Assembly: GCA_902167985.1 (NCBI GenBank)
Contig: CABHNZ010000006.1
Span: 124,001 to 188,000 of the forward strand
Reading direction: 5' to 3'
DNA from: Shinella sp. UYSO24
GTDB taxonomy: Bacteria; Pseudomonadota; Alphaproteobacteria; Rhizobiales; Rhizobiaceae
Length of the DNA stretch: 64,000 nucleotides
Shown: piece after piece, positions 19,901 through 32,812 of the stretch
How the letters are laid out: each line of letters starts with the position of its first letter
Numbering within the stretch: position 1 is the stretch's first letter
The notes under the pieces: generated by a model
Told to the model about the DNA's origin: nothing
Seen by the model: only the letters and a program-made list of their open reading frames with translations
Database searches by the model: none
Program-made: the position numbers and the translations under genes

Positions 19901-20089
19901 CCGCTGATTATCGCTACGGGTCCGGGGTCGGAACTGCGCCGGCCGCTCGGCATCACGATTGCCGGCGGGCTGGTCGTGTCGCAGCTTCTGACACTTTATA
20001 CAACGCCGATCATCTACCTGATCCTTGCAAAACTGCACCGGCGTCGTGATGCGGCCCACCCGTCCTGGCGAGCCCCAGTCAAGGGGTAA
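16988..20089 (+). CDS. RND efflux pump subunit 2 (MdtB/MdtC type)
   Basis: 1033-aa intact RND exporter, clearly paralogous to the preceding pump. TM1 is in [33 protein letters not shown], TM4 has [22 protein letters not shown], and the late conserved segment is [27 protein letters not shown]. Two large periplasmic porter/docking loops follow TM1 and TM7. Tandem, overlapping RND genes behind one adaptor are the hallmark of MdtBC-type pumps that form heterotrimers and export bile-salt-like, novobiocin-type and siderophore-like compounds; the substrate here is unknown. No TolC gene is present. It ends 13 bases from the convergent glf gene. Confidence 0.92.
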   Translation: [1033 protein letters not shown]

Positions 20090-20102
20090 GCAAGCGTAGC
20101 CC

Positions 20103-23316
<3,214 letters not shown>

Positions 23317-23483
23317 TGCTATTCCATGACTGACTGGCCGAAGCATCGCCGTTCAGGATGGTGGCGACAGTTCACTGCTGGCGATTCTCGTCAGGAGAAT
23401 ACCATTTCTGGATGTCGCGAGGCTGGATTTCGCCGGGTTTCCGGCGTGCTCGAATGCCGTTCCTTTTGATGCCGCGCGGGACG

Positions 23484-24518
23484 TCAGGGCACGATCAGCG
23501 GCCATGTGTCGGAGAGGCGGTAGCCACCCGGCCAGGGGTCGGAAGGGTCAAGCATCAACTGATGCGTGCCGGTGATCCAGGCGCGGCCCGAAATCAGTGG
23601 ATAGATGGCCTCCAGTTCGCCGATATGCGTCACCGCATCGATGCTGCAATGAAATTCAGAGCCGATGATCGAACGGGCAATATAGCGGTCGCCATGGCCC
23701 ATCTCGCCGCGCGCATGCAACACGGCCATGCGCGCCGAGCAGCCTGTGCCGGTCGGCGAGCGGTCGATCTTGCCGGGGCGGATGACGACGGCATTGGCGC
23801 CGGTCAGTACGTTGCCGTCCCGTACCAGCGGCCCGGCCATCTGGCAGAAGGAGATATGGTCCCAGTCCGGATTTTCCGGATGGCCGAAGCCGAGCTGCTC
23901 GTTGGCGGCAGCGGTGATCTTCACGCCCGTCTCGGCGATTTCGCGCGCCTCGTCCGCGCTGATGGCAAAGCCAAGCTTGGCCGCATCGACAATGACGAAA
24001 CTGTCGCCGCCATAGGCGGTATCGACCGTGAGCGTCCCGAGCCCTTCGACCTCCAGAGATGCATCGAGCTTGTCGGCAAAGGAAGGCACGTTGCGCACGG
24101 TGATGCGCTCTGCCTTGCCATTGCGGCAGTTGGCCACGACATCGACCAACCCGCCCGGCGCCTCGAGCGTCATCCTCGTCACCGGCTCCGTCATCGGAAT
24201 GATGCCGCTGTCGAGAAGGACCGTCGAGACGCAGATGGAGTTGGAGCCGGACATGGGCGGCGTATCGGCCGGTTCCATGATGATCCAGCCCATCTGCGCG
24301 CGCTTGTCTTTCGGCGGCACGAGCAGGTTGACGTGGCGGAAGACGCCGCCACGCGGTTCGTTGAGAACGAAATTGCGCAGGGTCTCGTCCGAGGCGATGA
24401 ACCGCGACTGTTCCCACAAGGTGTCGCCCGGCGGCGGCAGGACGCCGCCGACGATGACATCGCCGACCTCGCCCTCGGCATGGCAGCTGACGACGTGGAT
24501 GATTTTGGATGTCCGCAT
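23484..24518 (-). CDS. Hydroxyproline 2-epimerase / proline racemase family, Ser-Cys type
   Basis: 344-aa proline racemase superfamily enzyme. Of the two catalytic positions, the first is Ser (MSGSNSIC instead of MCGHG) and the second keeps Cys ([13 protein letters not shown]). In published superfamily surveys Ser-Cys members act as 4- or 3-hydroxyproline 2-epimerases, while dehydratases have Cys-Thr. Intact; start at 24518. It lies 57 bases after the Ldh-type reductase gene in the same operon; the gap holds three CGGTAT units. Together they suggest conversion of hydroxyproline to a cyclic imino acid and then to proline or glutamate. Which isomer is used cannot be read. Confidence 0.82.
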   Translation of the reverse strand: MRTSKIIHVVSCHAEGEVGDVIVGGVLPPPGDTLWEQSRFIASDETLRNFVLNEPRGGVFRHVNLLVPPKDKRAQMGWIIMEPADTPPMSGSNSICVSTVLLDSGIIPMTEPVTRMTLEAPGGLVDVVANCRNGKAERITVRNVPSFADKLDASLEVEGLGTLTVDTAYGGDSFVIVDAAKLGFAISADEAREIAETGVKITAAANEQLGFGHPENPDWDHISFCQMAGPLVRDGNVLTGANAVVIRPGKIDRSPTGTGCSARMAVLHARGEMGHGDRYIARSIIGSEFHCSIDAVTHIGELEAIYPLISGRAWITGTHQLMLDPSDPWPGGYRLSDTWPLIVP

Positions 24519-24575
24519 GCCCGTTCTCTTCCCTGTCCTGTCAGTTGGTCGTCGGTATCGGTATCGGTATCGGCG

Positions 24576-25604
24576 TCAGCCTTCCGCGAGAGCCAGAAGC
24601 ATCTCGTGGTTCTTGATCGAAAGCGGAATGCCCGCTTCGGCCGCCTTGGCGCGGGTGGCGTGTCGGCGCTCGCCCGGAAGGCGGTCCTGTCCTGCCTCAA
24701 GCACCAGATCGCAGATCTGGCCGACGCGATGCGCAAACGATCCGTCGCCACCGCGGTTCGGGTCGATGACGATGAAGAACTGGCCGGTATAGGGCGTTTG
24801 CGCGCCCTTGTGGCCGCTCCAGTCGAACTCGCCGGAGAAATAGCCGCCGGTCAGTGCGGCGCTCAGGATCTCGACCATGAGCGCGATCGAATTGCCCTTG
24901 TGGCCGCCGAAGGGCAGAAGCGCGCCGCCATTCAGGATGGCCTTCGGGTCCGTCGTCGGCTGGCCGTCAGCGTCGACGCCCATGCCAGGCTTCAATTCAT
25001 GGCCCTCGCGTGCTGCAATCTGCACGTCGCCATGGGCAATCGCACTTGATGCCTGATCGAAGACGAAGGGGAAGGTACCTTCGCGCGGAGAGGCAAAGGC
25101 GATCGGATTGGTGCCGAAAACGGCGGTCTTGCCGCCATGCGGCACGACGCAGGCCATGCTGTTTACGACGGTCAGTGCCACGAAGCCTTCTTCCGCGAAG
25201 GGCTCGATGTCGGGCCAGAGTGCGCTGAAATGATGCGAGCGGCGGATGGCGAGCACGCAGACGCCCGTCTCCCTGACCTTCTCGATCACCTTGTCGCGGC
25301 CTGCGAAGAAGGCCGGCTGGGTGAAGCCGCCATGGGCGTGAACGCGGACAAAGGCCGGGCCGACATCTTCGACTTCCGGCACGGCCGTCCCATCCACCCA
25401 GCCGCTCTTCAGCGACGAGACATAGCCGGGCATGCGGAAAATGCCGTGTGACAGCGAACCGTCGCGTTCGCAGCCGGCGCAGTTTTCCGCAAGGATCCTG
25501 GCGTTGGAGGCCGATACGCCGTTTCGGGTGAAGATGCGTTCCAGCAGCGAAACGAGTTCGTCATAGCTCAGGTGAATGGTGTCCGCCGTCATCGTCATCG
25601 TCAT
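24576..25604 (-). CDS. Ldh-family NAD(P)H oxidoreductase (Pyr2C/Pip2C reductase-like)
   Basis: 342-aa member of the malate/L-lactate/ureidoglycolate dehydrogenase fold. Seen: SHGIFRMPGYV near the N-terminus (catalytic His), IRRSHHFSALWPDIEPFAEEG, FGTNPIAFASP, and a C-terminal GHKGNSIALMVEILSAALTGG. Members next to hydroxyproline epimerases or dehydratases reduce delta-1-pyrroline-2-carboxylate to proline. The start (MTMTMTADT) comprises three ATGACG repeats and overlaps the M20 gene stop (ATGA), so the exact initiator among three Met codons is uncertain. Intact. Confidence 0.82.
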   Translation of the reverse strand: MTMTMTADTIHLSYDELVSLLERIFTRNGVSASNARILAENCAGCERDGSLSHGIFRMPGYVSSLKSGWVDGTAVPEVEDVGPAFVRVHAHGGFTQPAFFAGRDKVIEKVRETGVCVLAIRRSHHFSALWPDIEPFAEEGFVALTVVNSMACVVPHGGKTAVFGTNPIAFASPREGTFPFVFDQASSAIAHGDVQIAAREGHELKPGMGVDADGQPTTDPKAILNGGALLPFGGHKGNSIALMVEILSAALTGGYFSGEFDWSGHKGAQTPYTGQFFIVIDPNRGGDGSFAHRVGQICDLVLEAGQDRLPGERRHATRAKAAEAGIPLSIKNHEMLLALAEG

Positions 25605-26818
25605 GCTCCTGCTGCCATTGCCTTGTCGTTCAGCCGTTCATCGACGACCGCCAGCCAGTAGCGCAGCCCATGGATGATTGCATCGTCGTTGAAGTCATAG
25701 GCCGGATTGTGAAGGGCGGCGCTGTCGCCATTGCCGATCCACACCATGGCGCCGGGGCGTTTCTCCAGCATGTAGGAAAAATCCTCCGAGCCCATGGTCT
25801 GGCCGCAGGCGCCATCAACGTTGGCGGATCCCGCCACGCGCTGGGCCGCGGCAATCGCTGCTTGCGTCTTGTCCGGATCGTTGACCGTGACGGGATAGCC
25901 CGGCCGCCAGTCGATGACGGCCTCGGCCTCGAACAGGCGGGCGCTCATGGTAACGATATCGCGGAACCGCTGTTCGACTGCTTTACGGGTATCCGGCTGC
26001 ATGGTGCGGATCGTGCCGCCGATCTGCATCGAGGCGGGAATGACGTTGAGCGCCCGGTCGTCACCACCTTTGACATAGGTGATCGACACGACGACGGAAT
26101 CGAGCGGATCGGTAAAGCGCGAGGCGATCGATTGCAGCGCCGTGATCATATGGGCGGAGGCGAGAACGGGGTCATGGCCTTCGTTCGGCTTGGCGGCATG
26201 GGCGCCCTTGCCGTTGATGGTGATGATGAAACGGTCGCCGCCGGCCATGATCGCGCCGCTGCGGGTGGCAAATGAGCCGACCGGCAGGCCGGGCCCATTG
26301 TGCATGCCATAGACTTCCTCGATGCCGAAGCGCTCGAGCACGCCTTCCTCGACCATGACCTTGCCGCCCGCGCCGCCTTCTTCTGCAGGCTGGAAGACGA
26401 CGACGACCGTGCCTGCGAAATCGCGCCTGGCGGCAAGCTGCTTTGCTGCTGCAAGCAGCATGGCCGTGTGCCCGTCATGGCCGCAGGCATGCATCATGTT
26501 GTCGATCTTGGAAGCGTGCGGCAGGTTGGTCTGTTCGGACATGGGCAGGGCATCCATGTCGGATCTGAGCGCGATCGTGCGCCCCGGTCCTCTCTTGCCG
26601 CGGATGACGCCGACGACGCCTGACGTTGCAATACCGGTGACAACCTCGTCGCAGCCGAATTCCTTCAGCTTCTCCGTTACCAGGGCTGCGGTCTTCGGCA
26701 GGTCGAACAGCAGCTCCGGATATTGGTGGATGGTCCGACGCCATGTCCGCGCCTCGTCGGCCAATGCGCTGAGCGCGGGATCGGTGAGGAAAGCATCAAG
26801 GGGGGCGTCGAAGGTCAT
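25601..26818 (-). CDS. M20-family amidohydrolase (hippurate hydrolase-like)
   Basis: About 405-aa zinc peptidase-fold amidohydrolase. Metal and active-site segments: ALRSDMDALPMSEQ, MHACGHDGHTAMLL, FQPAEEGGAGG, the lid domain with ITINGKGAHAAKPNEGHDP, and GSEDFSYMLEKRPG. The start at 26818 (MTFDAPLDAFL) has GGAG eight bases upstream; longer upstream frames lack homology. It is the first gene of the operon with the Pyr2C reductase and hydroxyproline epimerase, so it may release hydroxyproline or an amino acid from an N-acylated form, which is inference. No signal peptide, so cytoplasmic. Confidence 0.87.
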   Translation of the reverse strand: MTFDAPLDAFLTDPALSALADEARTWRRTIHQYPELLFDLPKTAALVTEKLKEFGCDEVVTGIATSGVVGVIRGKRGPGRTIALRSDMDALPMSEQTNLPHASKIDNMMHACGHDGHTAMLLAAAKQLAARRDFAGTVVVVFQPAEEGGAGGKVMVEEGVLERFGIEEVYGMHNGPGLPVGSFATRSGAIMAGGDRFIITINGKGAHAAKPNEGHDPVLASAHMITALQSIASRFTDPLDSVVVSITYVKGGDDRALNVIPASMQIGGTIRTMQPDTRKAVEQRFRDIVTMSARLFEAEAVIDWRPGYPVTVNDPDKTQAAIAAAQRVAGSANVDGACGQTMGSEDFSYMLEKRPGAMVWIGNGDSAALHNPAYDFNDDAIIHGLRYWLAVVDERLNDKAMAAGA

Positions 26819-27174
26819 GCGGTCTCCAGGTCTGTCATGCGGATTGCTGCTTCGGCTGCTGCGACGGGCAAGATCGGATCCGTCGTCGGGCAGGCCGTCG
26901 GCTTTGGGCCTTGCGTCAGCTTGGGCTTGCGTCGGCTGCCAGAAGATATCCGCAACGGCGCGGCATTCAACCGTCTTTCTCAGCGCTTCGGCATTGGTTT
27001 TGCCGGGCGGGAGCGGACAAGCGCAAATCATTATCAACTGCGCAAAAATGGAGCAGGGCGGGCTGGAACTTTCTGCATCTGCGCCGTCGTCCGGCACAGC
27101 TTGCTTACTTTATTTTAGTGAAAGTGCATATTAATGGAGCCCAGCACTTCAACACCAACATCAAGTCGGCAGGC
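26819..27174. other. Divergent region between the M20 operon and the c-di-GMP gene
   Basis: This 356-bp stretch has no protein of recognisable family in any frame. It becomes A+T-richer from about 27020 on, where promoter elements for the rightward gene are expected. No clear operator or hairpin was seen. Confidence 0.5.
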
Positions 27175-29543
27175 ATGTTTACAGTCTTGGAATGCGTCAC
27201 ACAGCAACACGATCACCTCACCGTGCTCCTTGCTGCCGGTATATCGCTTACGGGCATGTTCGCCTTTTTCTTCCTGTTGTCGCGGGCGCATGAATGCGAC
27301 ATCCGCCGTCGACGGATGTGGATCGTGGCGGCGTCGGTGGTCGGCGGCCTGTCGGTATGGGCCACCCATTTCGTGGCCATGCTGGCCTATGAAGGCGCGG
27401 TACCCATCGGCTTCGGTGTGCCGCTCACTGTACTTTCGGCCATCATCATCGTTGCCGGGTTCCTCGCCTCGCTTTCCAGCCTCGCCATTCGCTCCGTCGG
27501 CGCGGATATGGCGCGGGGTGCGGTGCTGATGGTTTCGGTCGCGGTGATGCATTTCGTCGGCATGGCGGCCGTCGAGGCGGCGGCCGATGTATCCTACGTC
27601 ATCCAGCCGATCATCGTCGGAGCAATCGTCGCCTTCGCGCTCTATTTTGGAGCTTTCTATTCGTTCCAGCGGCTTGGCGGCTGGAAGCGCGTGGCCGTTC
27701 CGGCCGTGATCGCCATTCTTGGCACCTGCACGCTGCATTTCACGGCCATGTCCGCGACCCGGCTGATCCCGAACCCGCTTCTCGATTCTGCTGCCGAAGG
27801 TGGCGTCGGCAAGGCGTGGCTGATCGGCGCCATTTCCGTCATCGCCTATTCGATGGTCATCCTGACCGTGATCGCGGTGACGATCGATCGCTACCTCACC
27901 GACCTCAAGGGGTTCGTCAACTCGACTTTGGATGGCCTTGCCGTCGTGCGCGAGGGCCGCATCGTCGAGGTGAATGCCAAGCTTGCCCGCCTCATGAACA
28001 TGGCCGAGAGCGACATGATCGGGCAGCGGCCGAGCATGATGTTTGCGACGGCCGATCGCACCAGTGTCGAGGATGTCCGCGAGGCGCCGGTGGAGGCCAC
28101 CCCACTGATCGGCGATCGCGACCGGGTTTTCGAGCTTGCCGTGCAGCCGGTGGAATTTCGTGGCCGGCCGAGCCAGATCCTTGCCGTCCGTGATCTGACG
28201 GAAAAGAAGCTGGCGCAGCGCAAGATCGAGCATATGGCCCGCCATGATGCGCTGACCGGGCTTCCGAACCGCACGCTGTTTCGAGAGCGGCTCGATCTTG
28301 CCGTCGATGTGGCGGCAAAGGCGAAGGGCAAGATCGCGCTGCTGGCGCTGGATCTCGATCGCTTCAAGGCCGTCAACGACCTCTTCGGCCATGCCGAAGG
28401 CGACCGGGTGCTGAAGACGGTTGCCGATATCCTCAAGCGCTGCGCGGCCAATAGCGATACGGTGGCGCGGCTCGGCGGCGACGAGTTCGTCATCCTGCAG
28501 ACCGGCATGGAACAGCCGGCCGGTGCGCGCCAGCTTGCTGATGCGATCCTCACAGCATTCTCCGAGGAAATGAACTATGCGCTCGACCCGACCGCCGTCG
28601 CGTCAGCGTTGGTGCCGCCATCTACCCGACCGACGGCGAAGACGGCGAGACCGTGCAGCATGCGGCCGACATGGCGCTTTACCGGGCGAAGACTTCCGGC
28701 CGCGGCGTGGCCGCGTTCTTCAACCCCGAGATCGACCGCGAGACCCGCGAGCGGCGGCAGATGGAGAGCGATCTGCGCCATGCGATTGCGCTCGACCAGA
28801 TCCAGCTGGCCTTCCAGCCGCTTCTTTCCGTCGATGGCGAGACCGTTGTCGGCTACGAGGCCCTGCCGCGCTGGTATCATCCGGAGCATGGCACGCTTCT
28901 GCCGGATGCCTTCATTCCAATCGCTGAAGAGACGGGCATCATCATCAAGCTTGGCGAATGGGTGTTGTACGAGGCCTGCAAGGCCGCAGCCGGGTGGGAT
29001 GATACGATTGCCGTTGCGGTGAATGTGTCGCCGGTTCAGTTCAGGCTTGCCAATCTCGCCTCCTCGGTTGCCCGTATCCTGAAGGAAACGGGTGTGGACG
29101 CGACACGGCTCGAACTCGAAATCACCGAAGCGGCACTCCTGAAAGACCGCACCACCACGCTTTCGACGCTCCAGCAGTTGAAGACGATGGGCGTTCGGGT
29201 CGTCATGGACGATTTCGGCACCGGCTATTCGTCGCTCAGCAATCTCAGCAGCTTCGCCTTCGACAAGATCAAGATCGATCGCTCGTTCATCGCAGCGATG
29301 AGCAATGATGATGGCGCCCGCGCCATCGTGCGCGCCATCGTCGGGCTCGGCCGCAGTCTCGGCTTCCCCGTCAGCGCCGAGGGCATCGAGACCGTCGAAC
29401 AGTACCGGATGATCATGGACGAGGGCTGCGCGCAGGTGCAGGGGCTGCTCTTCGGTGGTCCCGGCGCGCTGGAGGCCGCATCCGGTAAGGTGCCGACACA
29501 GGTGGTCCTGAAACCTCGCCGGATGAAGCGTTCGGTCGGTTAA
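27175..29543 (+). CDS. MHYT-PAS-GGDEF-EAL c-di-GMP enzyme
   Basis: About 789 aa. Seven N-terminal membrane helices carry three MHYT-type motifs (ATHFVAM, VMHFVGM, LHFTAM), a proposed metal/gas-sensing module. A PAS-like segment follows (~250-360), then GGDEF with an intact active site (LARLGGDEFVIL) and EAL with intact catalytic motifs (YEALPRW, NVSPVQF, LEITEAAL, MDDFGTGYSS, KIDRSF, AEGIETVEQ). It could therefore make and degrade c-di-GMP. The frame breaks near 28600 (DPTAV, then GVSVGAAIYPTDGED); one G repairs it. Start at 27175 (MFTVLECVTQQHDHL) where MHYT homology begins; the ribosome site is weak. Confidence 0.88.
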
Positions 29544-29603
29544 ACGCCGGCTTCGGGTGACGTAAGCGCCAGCGGCAAGCAGAATAGGCGGCACGCGGAC
29601 GTA

Positions 29604-29626
29604 TTTCTCGCCATACCGGCGAGAAA
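29604..29626. repeat. Stem-loop between the c-di-GMP gene and the hybrid kinase
   Basis: TTTCTCGCC (29604-29612) pairs perfectly with GGCGAGAAA (29618-29626) around ATACC. It may terminate the upstream message, though no strong U-run follows, or act in the leader of the kinase gene 68 bases downstream. Confidence 0.5.
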
Positions 29627-29694
29627 CCCCTTGAAACTTTGGGATTTTGTCCCTTATCACCGGCTCCAACTTGCCCTCATGTCGGTGATTATAG

Positions 29695-32290
29695 ATGACG
29701 CAGCAGCCCGTGTCCGTCCAATGGCCAATTGGTGGAGGCGAAACCGGCGACCGTATTCGCCAATTCGATTGGGCGGCAACGTCCCTTGGGCCGATCGACC
29801 AATGGCCGCAGCACCTGCGCATCAAGGTCAATTCCATGGTCAATTCGCCCATCCCGCAGGTTCTCATGTGGGGTGCCGATCATGTGATGATCTACAATGA
29901 CGGCTATGTCGATATCGCCGGCAATTACCACCCGCGAGCCCTCGGCGGCACGGTTCCGGGCATCTGGCCGGAGATATGGGACTGGAACAGCCGCATTCTG
30001 GCTGCCGGTTTTCGCGGCGAAGTGCAATCCTTCCGCGACCAGACGATGACGCTGCGCCGCAATGGCGCGCCGGAAGACGTGGTTTTCGATCTCTTCTATA
30101 CGCCGATCTACAGCCAGGAGGGCCGGATCGACGGCGTGCTCTGTACCGTTCTTGAAAATACCGAGAAGGTCAGGGCGGTTGCGGATCTGGCAAAGAGCCG
30201 CGAGGATCTTGCCCGCAGCAACGAGCGCTTCCGGGCGGCCGTCGATGCGATCCACGGTGTCCTCTGGACCAATAGTGCGGACGGCCGGATGGTCGGCGCG
30301 CAGGCCGGCTGGGCAAGCCTTACCGGCCAGAGCCTTGCCGACTACCAGGGCTATGGCTGGTCGAATGCCGTGCACCCCGATGATCGCGCAGCCTCCGTCG
30401 TCACCTGGCAGGACGCCGTTGCCGCCAAGTCGACCTATATCCACGAGCATCGCGTGCGTCGCCATGACGGCGAGTACCGCACCTTTGCGATCCGCGCCGT
30501 GCCTATCCTCGATTGCGGCGGTGAGATCGAGGAATGGGTTGGCGTCCATACCGACATTACCGAGCAGCGCGCGGCCGAGGCCGCACTTCAGGACCACGCC
30601 GACAATCTCGAACGGCAGGTGCGACACCGGCAGCGGGCGGAAGAGCAGCTGAGGCAGCTGAACGAAAGCCTCGAAGCGCGGGTGGAAACGGAGATCGCGG
30701 AGCGCCGGCATGCCGAGCGCGCACTCCAGCAGGCGCAGAAGATGGAATCGATCGGTCAACTGACGGGCGGCGTGGCGCATGACTTCAACAACCTGCTGCA
30801 GGTCGTTTCGGGCAATCTGCAGCTCCTGTCGAAACATGTCGCCGGCAATGAGCGGGCCGAGCAGCATGTGGCCAATGCCCTTGCAGGCGTCAATCGCGGC
30901 GCAAAGCTGGCAAGCCAACTTCTGGCCTTCGGCCGTCGTCAGGCGCTGGAACCGCGGGTCATCAATATCGGTCGGCTCGTCATGGGCATGGACGATCTTC
31001 TGCGCCGCTCGCTCGGCGAAGCGGTCGAGATCGAGGCAATCAGCGGCGGCGGGCTCTGGAACACCTATGCCGACCCGACACAGGTCGAAAACGTGCTGCT
31101 CAACCTGGCGATCAACGCCCGCGACGCCATGGAAGGTTCGGGCAAGCTGACGATCGAAGTGGGCAATGCCTTCCTCGATCAGGATTATGCCCGCTCCCAT
31201 GCAGAAGTGGAGCCCGGCCAGTATGTGATGCTGGCCGTCAGCGATACGGGAAGCGGCATGACGCCCGAGGTGCTGGAAAAGGTCTTCGAGCCGTTCTTCT
31301 CGACCAAGCCGGAAGGCAAGGGCACCGGCCTCGGGCTTTCAATGGTCTATGGTTTCGTCAAGCAGACCGGCGGCCATGTGAAGCTCTATAGCGAGCTTGG
31401 TCAGGGAACGACGGTGAAGATCTATCTGCCGCGTTCAGCGGCCGACGAGGACCGCGAAGTGCTGATCCAGAACGGTCCGGTCGTCGGCGGCACCGAAACG
31501 GTTCTGGTCGTCGAGGATGACGAGCAGGTTCGCAGCACCGTCGTCGAGACGCTCGCAGATCTCGGCTATCGGGTTCTGACGGCCAAGGATGCGCAGGCGG
31601 GGCTCAATGTCGTTGAAAGCGGCATGCCGATCGATGTCATCTTCACCGATGTCGTCATGCCGGGCACTTTGAAAAGCCGGGAGATGGCGCGTCGTGCCAA
31701 GGAGCGGCTCCCCAATCTCGCCGTCCTCTTCACGTCCGGCTATACGGAAAACTCGATCGTTCACGGCGGAAAGCTCGATCCGGGCGTGGAGCTTCTGTCC
31801 AAGCCCTATACGCGCGAGGCGCTGGCGCGGCGTCTGCGCCATGTGATTGCCAACCAGAGGCAGGTGGAGCAGGCGACCGCGCCGAAGACAGAGCCGCTGC
31901 GCATGCCGGTGACACCGGCGCGGCTGCGACACAGCTGACCATCCTGCTCGTCGAAGACGACATCCTGATCCGCAGCAATACCGCGGAAATGCTGATCGAG
32001 CTCGGTCATGACGTGATCGAGGCCGGAAGTGCCGGCGAGGCGCTTTCAGCCATGAAGGCGGAGCCGGTTCAGGTTCTGATTACCGACCTCGGCCTGCCGG
32101 ACATGAATGGCGGCGAGCTTTCACGGCACGCGCGGGCGTGAGCCCTGGGCTTGGCGTTGTGTTCGCCACCGGCGAAACGCATCTGCCTGAAGGCAGTCCG
32201 GCCGGCGCCGTTCTTCTGCGCAAGCCCTATGACGAGGTGGCACTGAAGACTGCCGTCGAAGCTGCCGACGTGAAACGGGCAAAAACCTGA
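29695..32290 (+). CDS. Hybrid histidine kinase with two PAS and two receiver domains
   Basis: About 865 aa. An N-terminal PAS-like domain ([22 protein letters not shown]...[21 protein letters not shown]) is followed by a second PAS/PAC ([19 protein letters not shown]), a coiled coil, HisKA with phospho-His in [16 protein letters not shown], HATPase ([32 protein letters not shown]), and REC1 ([21 protein letters not shown]). REC2 lies past two breaks, near 31920 (VTPA, then [14 protein letters not shown]) and 32134; it keeps [15 protein letters not shown] and LLRKPYD. There is no transmembrane segment, so it is cytosolic. The output partner is not local. One G added at each break rebuilds the protein. 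Confidence 0.85.
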
Positions 32291-32304
32291 TTTATATTGG
32301 AGAT

Positions 32305-32331
32305 CCCCGGGGCTTTCGAGCCGCGGGGTTT
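32305..32331 (+). terminator. Terminator with UUCG loop after the hybrid kinase
   Basis: CCCCG (32305-32309) and GGCT (32311-32314) pair with AGCC (32319-32322) and CGGGG (32324-32328), closing a TTCG tetraloop. A short T-run follows. It lies 14 bases after the rebuilt stop codon at 32290, supporting that end point. Confidence 0.7.
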
Positions 32332-32471
32332 CCGCCGGTTGTTCCAGAAAGTTGACGTGGGGCCGTTGTCGCGGTGGTGTGGCTCCGGACGCCGCCTGCA
32401 AGTGCACGGCCTGTTAGCACCTCGTTAAGCACGATCGTGCAGCGACTTTGACGTGTGTCAAAAAGCCAATA

Positions 32472-32487
32472 ATAAGATATATCTTAT
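32472..32487. promoter_or_regulatory. 16-bp A+T palindrome upstream of the 93-aa gene
   Basis: ATAAGATATATCTTAT is self-complementary and lies 25 bases before the ATG at 32513, in an A+T island within GC-rich DNA. It overlaps the expected -10 region, so it is an operator or promoter candidate. Confidence 0.5.
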
Positions 32488-32512
32488 ATAGCGTTATGGG
32501 AAGGGCGCCGGT

Positions 32513-32794
32513 ATGGGGTATGCGTTTGTTGGCGAGCCATTGCATCCGGAAGAACTGGATCGGCTCGGCCGCGTCTATGAGGTGGCGCGGTGGATGGCTG
32601 GCACATCCCGGCATGACCCGTCAGCCCAGCGGCTGGCCGCCATGGTCATCCGCTTCTACCAGCTCGGCGTCAGGGACGACGAGGTTCTGCTTGCGTCCAT
32701 TCTGAAGACCCACGGGCAGCTGAACGGCAAAATCACGGTTGCTGCCGGACAGGGGCTCAATCTCGGGACCGGCCCCCTGGCCGATCCCATCTGA
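32513..32794 (+). CDS. Small protein of unknown function (93 aa)
   Basis: I do not recognise this family. The protein is soluble and mostly helical, with an acidic/Leu-rich start (PLHPEELDRLGRVYEVARWMAG), a central AAMVIRFYQLGVRDDEVLLASILKTHG and a Gly-rich tail (GQGLNLGTGPL). No Cys pair, signal peptide or HTH is evident. AGGG about ten bases before ATG 32513 and strong third-position GC support translation. It is monocistronic, with an A+T-rich promoter and a 16-bp palindrome upstream, and convergent with the LLM oxidoreductase (gap 18 bases). Confidence 0.65.
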   Translation: MGYAFVGEPLHPEELDRLGRVYEVARWMAGTSRHDPSAQRLAAMVIRFYQLGVRDDEVLLASILKTHGQLNGKITVAAGQGLNLGTGPLADPI

Positions 32795-32812
32795 AGAAGG
32801 GCTCCCGCCCGA

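Noticed and set aside
23431..23446. CGCCGG-GTTT-CCGGCG hairpin as terminator after the epimerase gene
   Set aside because: Short stem with no U-run on the minus strand; could be chance in GC-rich DNA.
24553..24573. CGGTAT triple repeat as a regulatory or phase-variable tract
   Set aside because: Only three short units, located between two co-oriented genes of one operon; no start codon or promoter depends on its length.
23358..25049. 563-codon plus-strand open frame
   Set aside because: Runs antisense through the epimerase and reductase genes; no recognisable domain.
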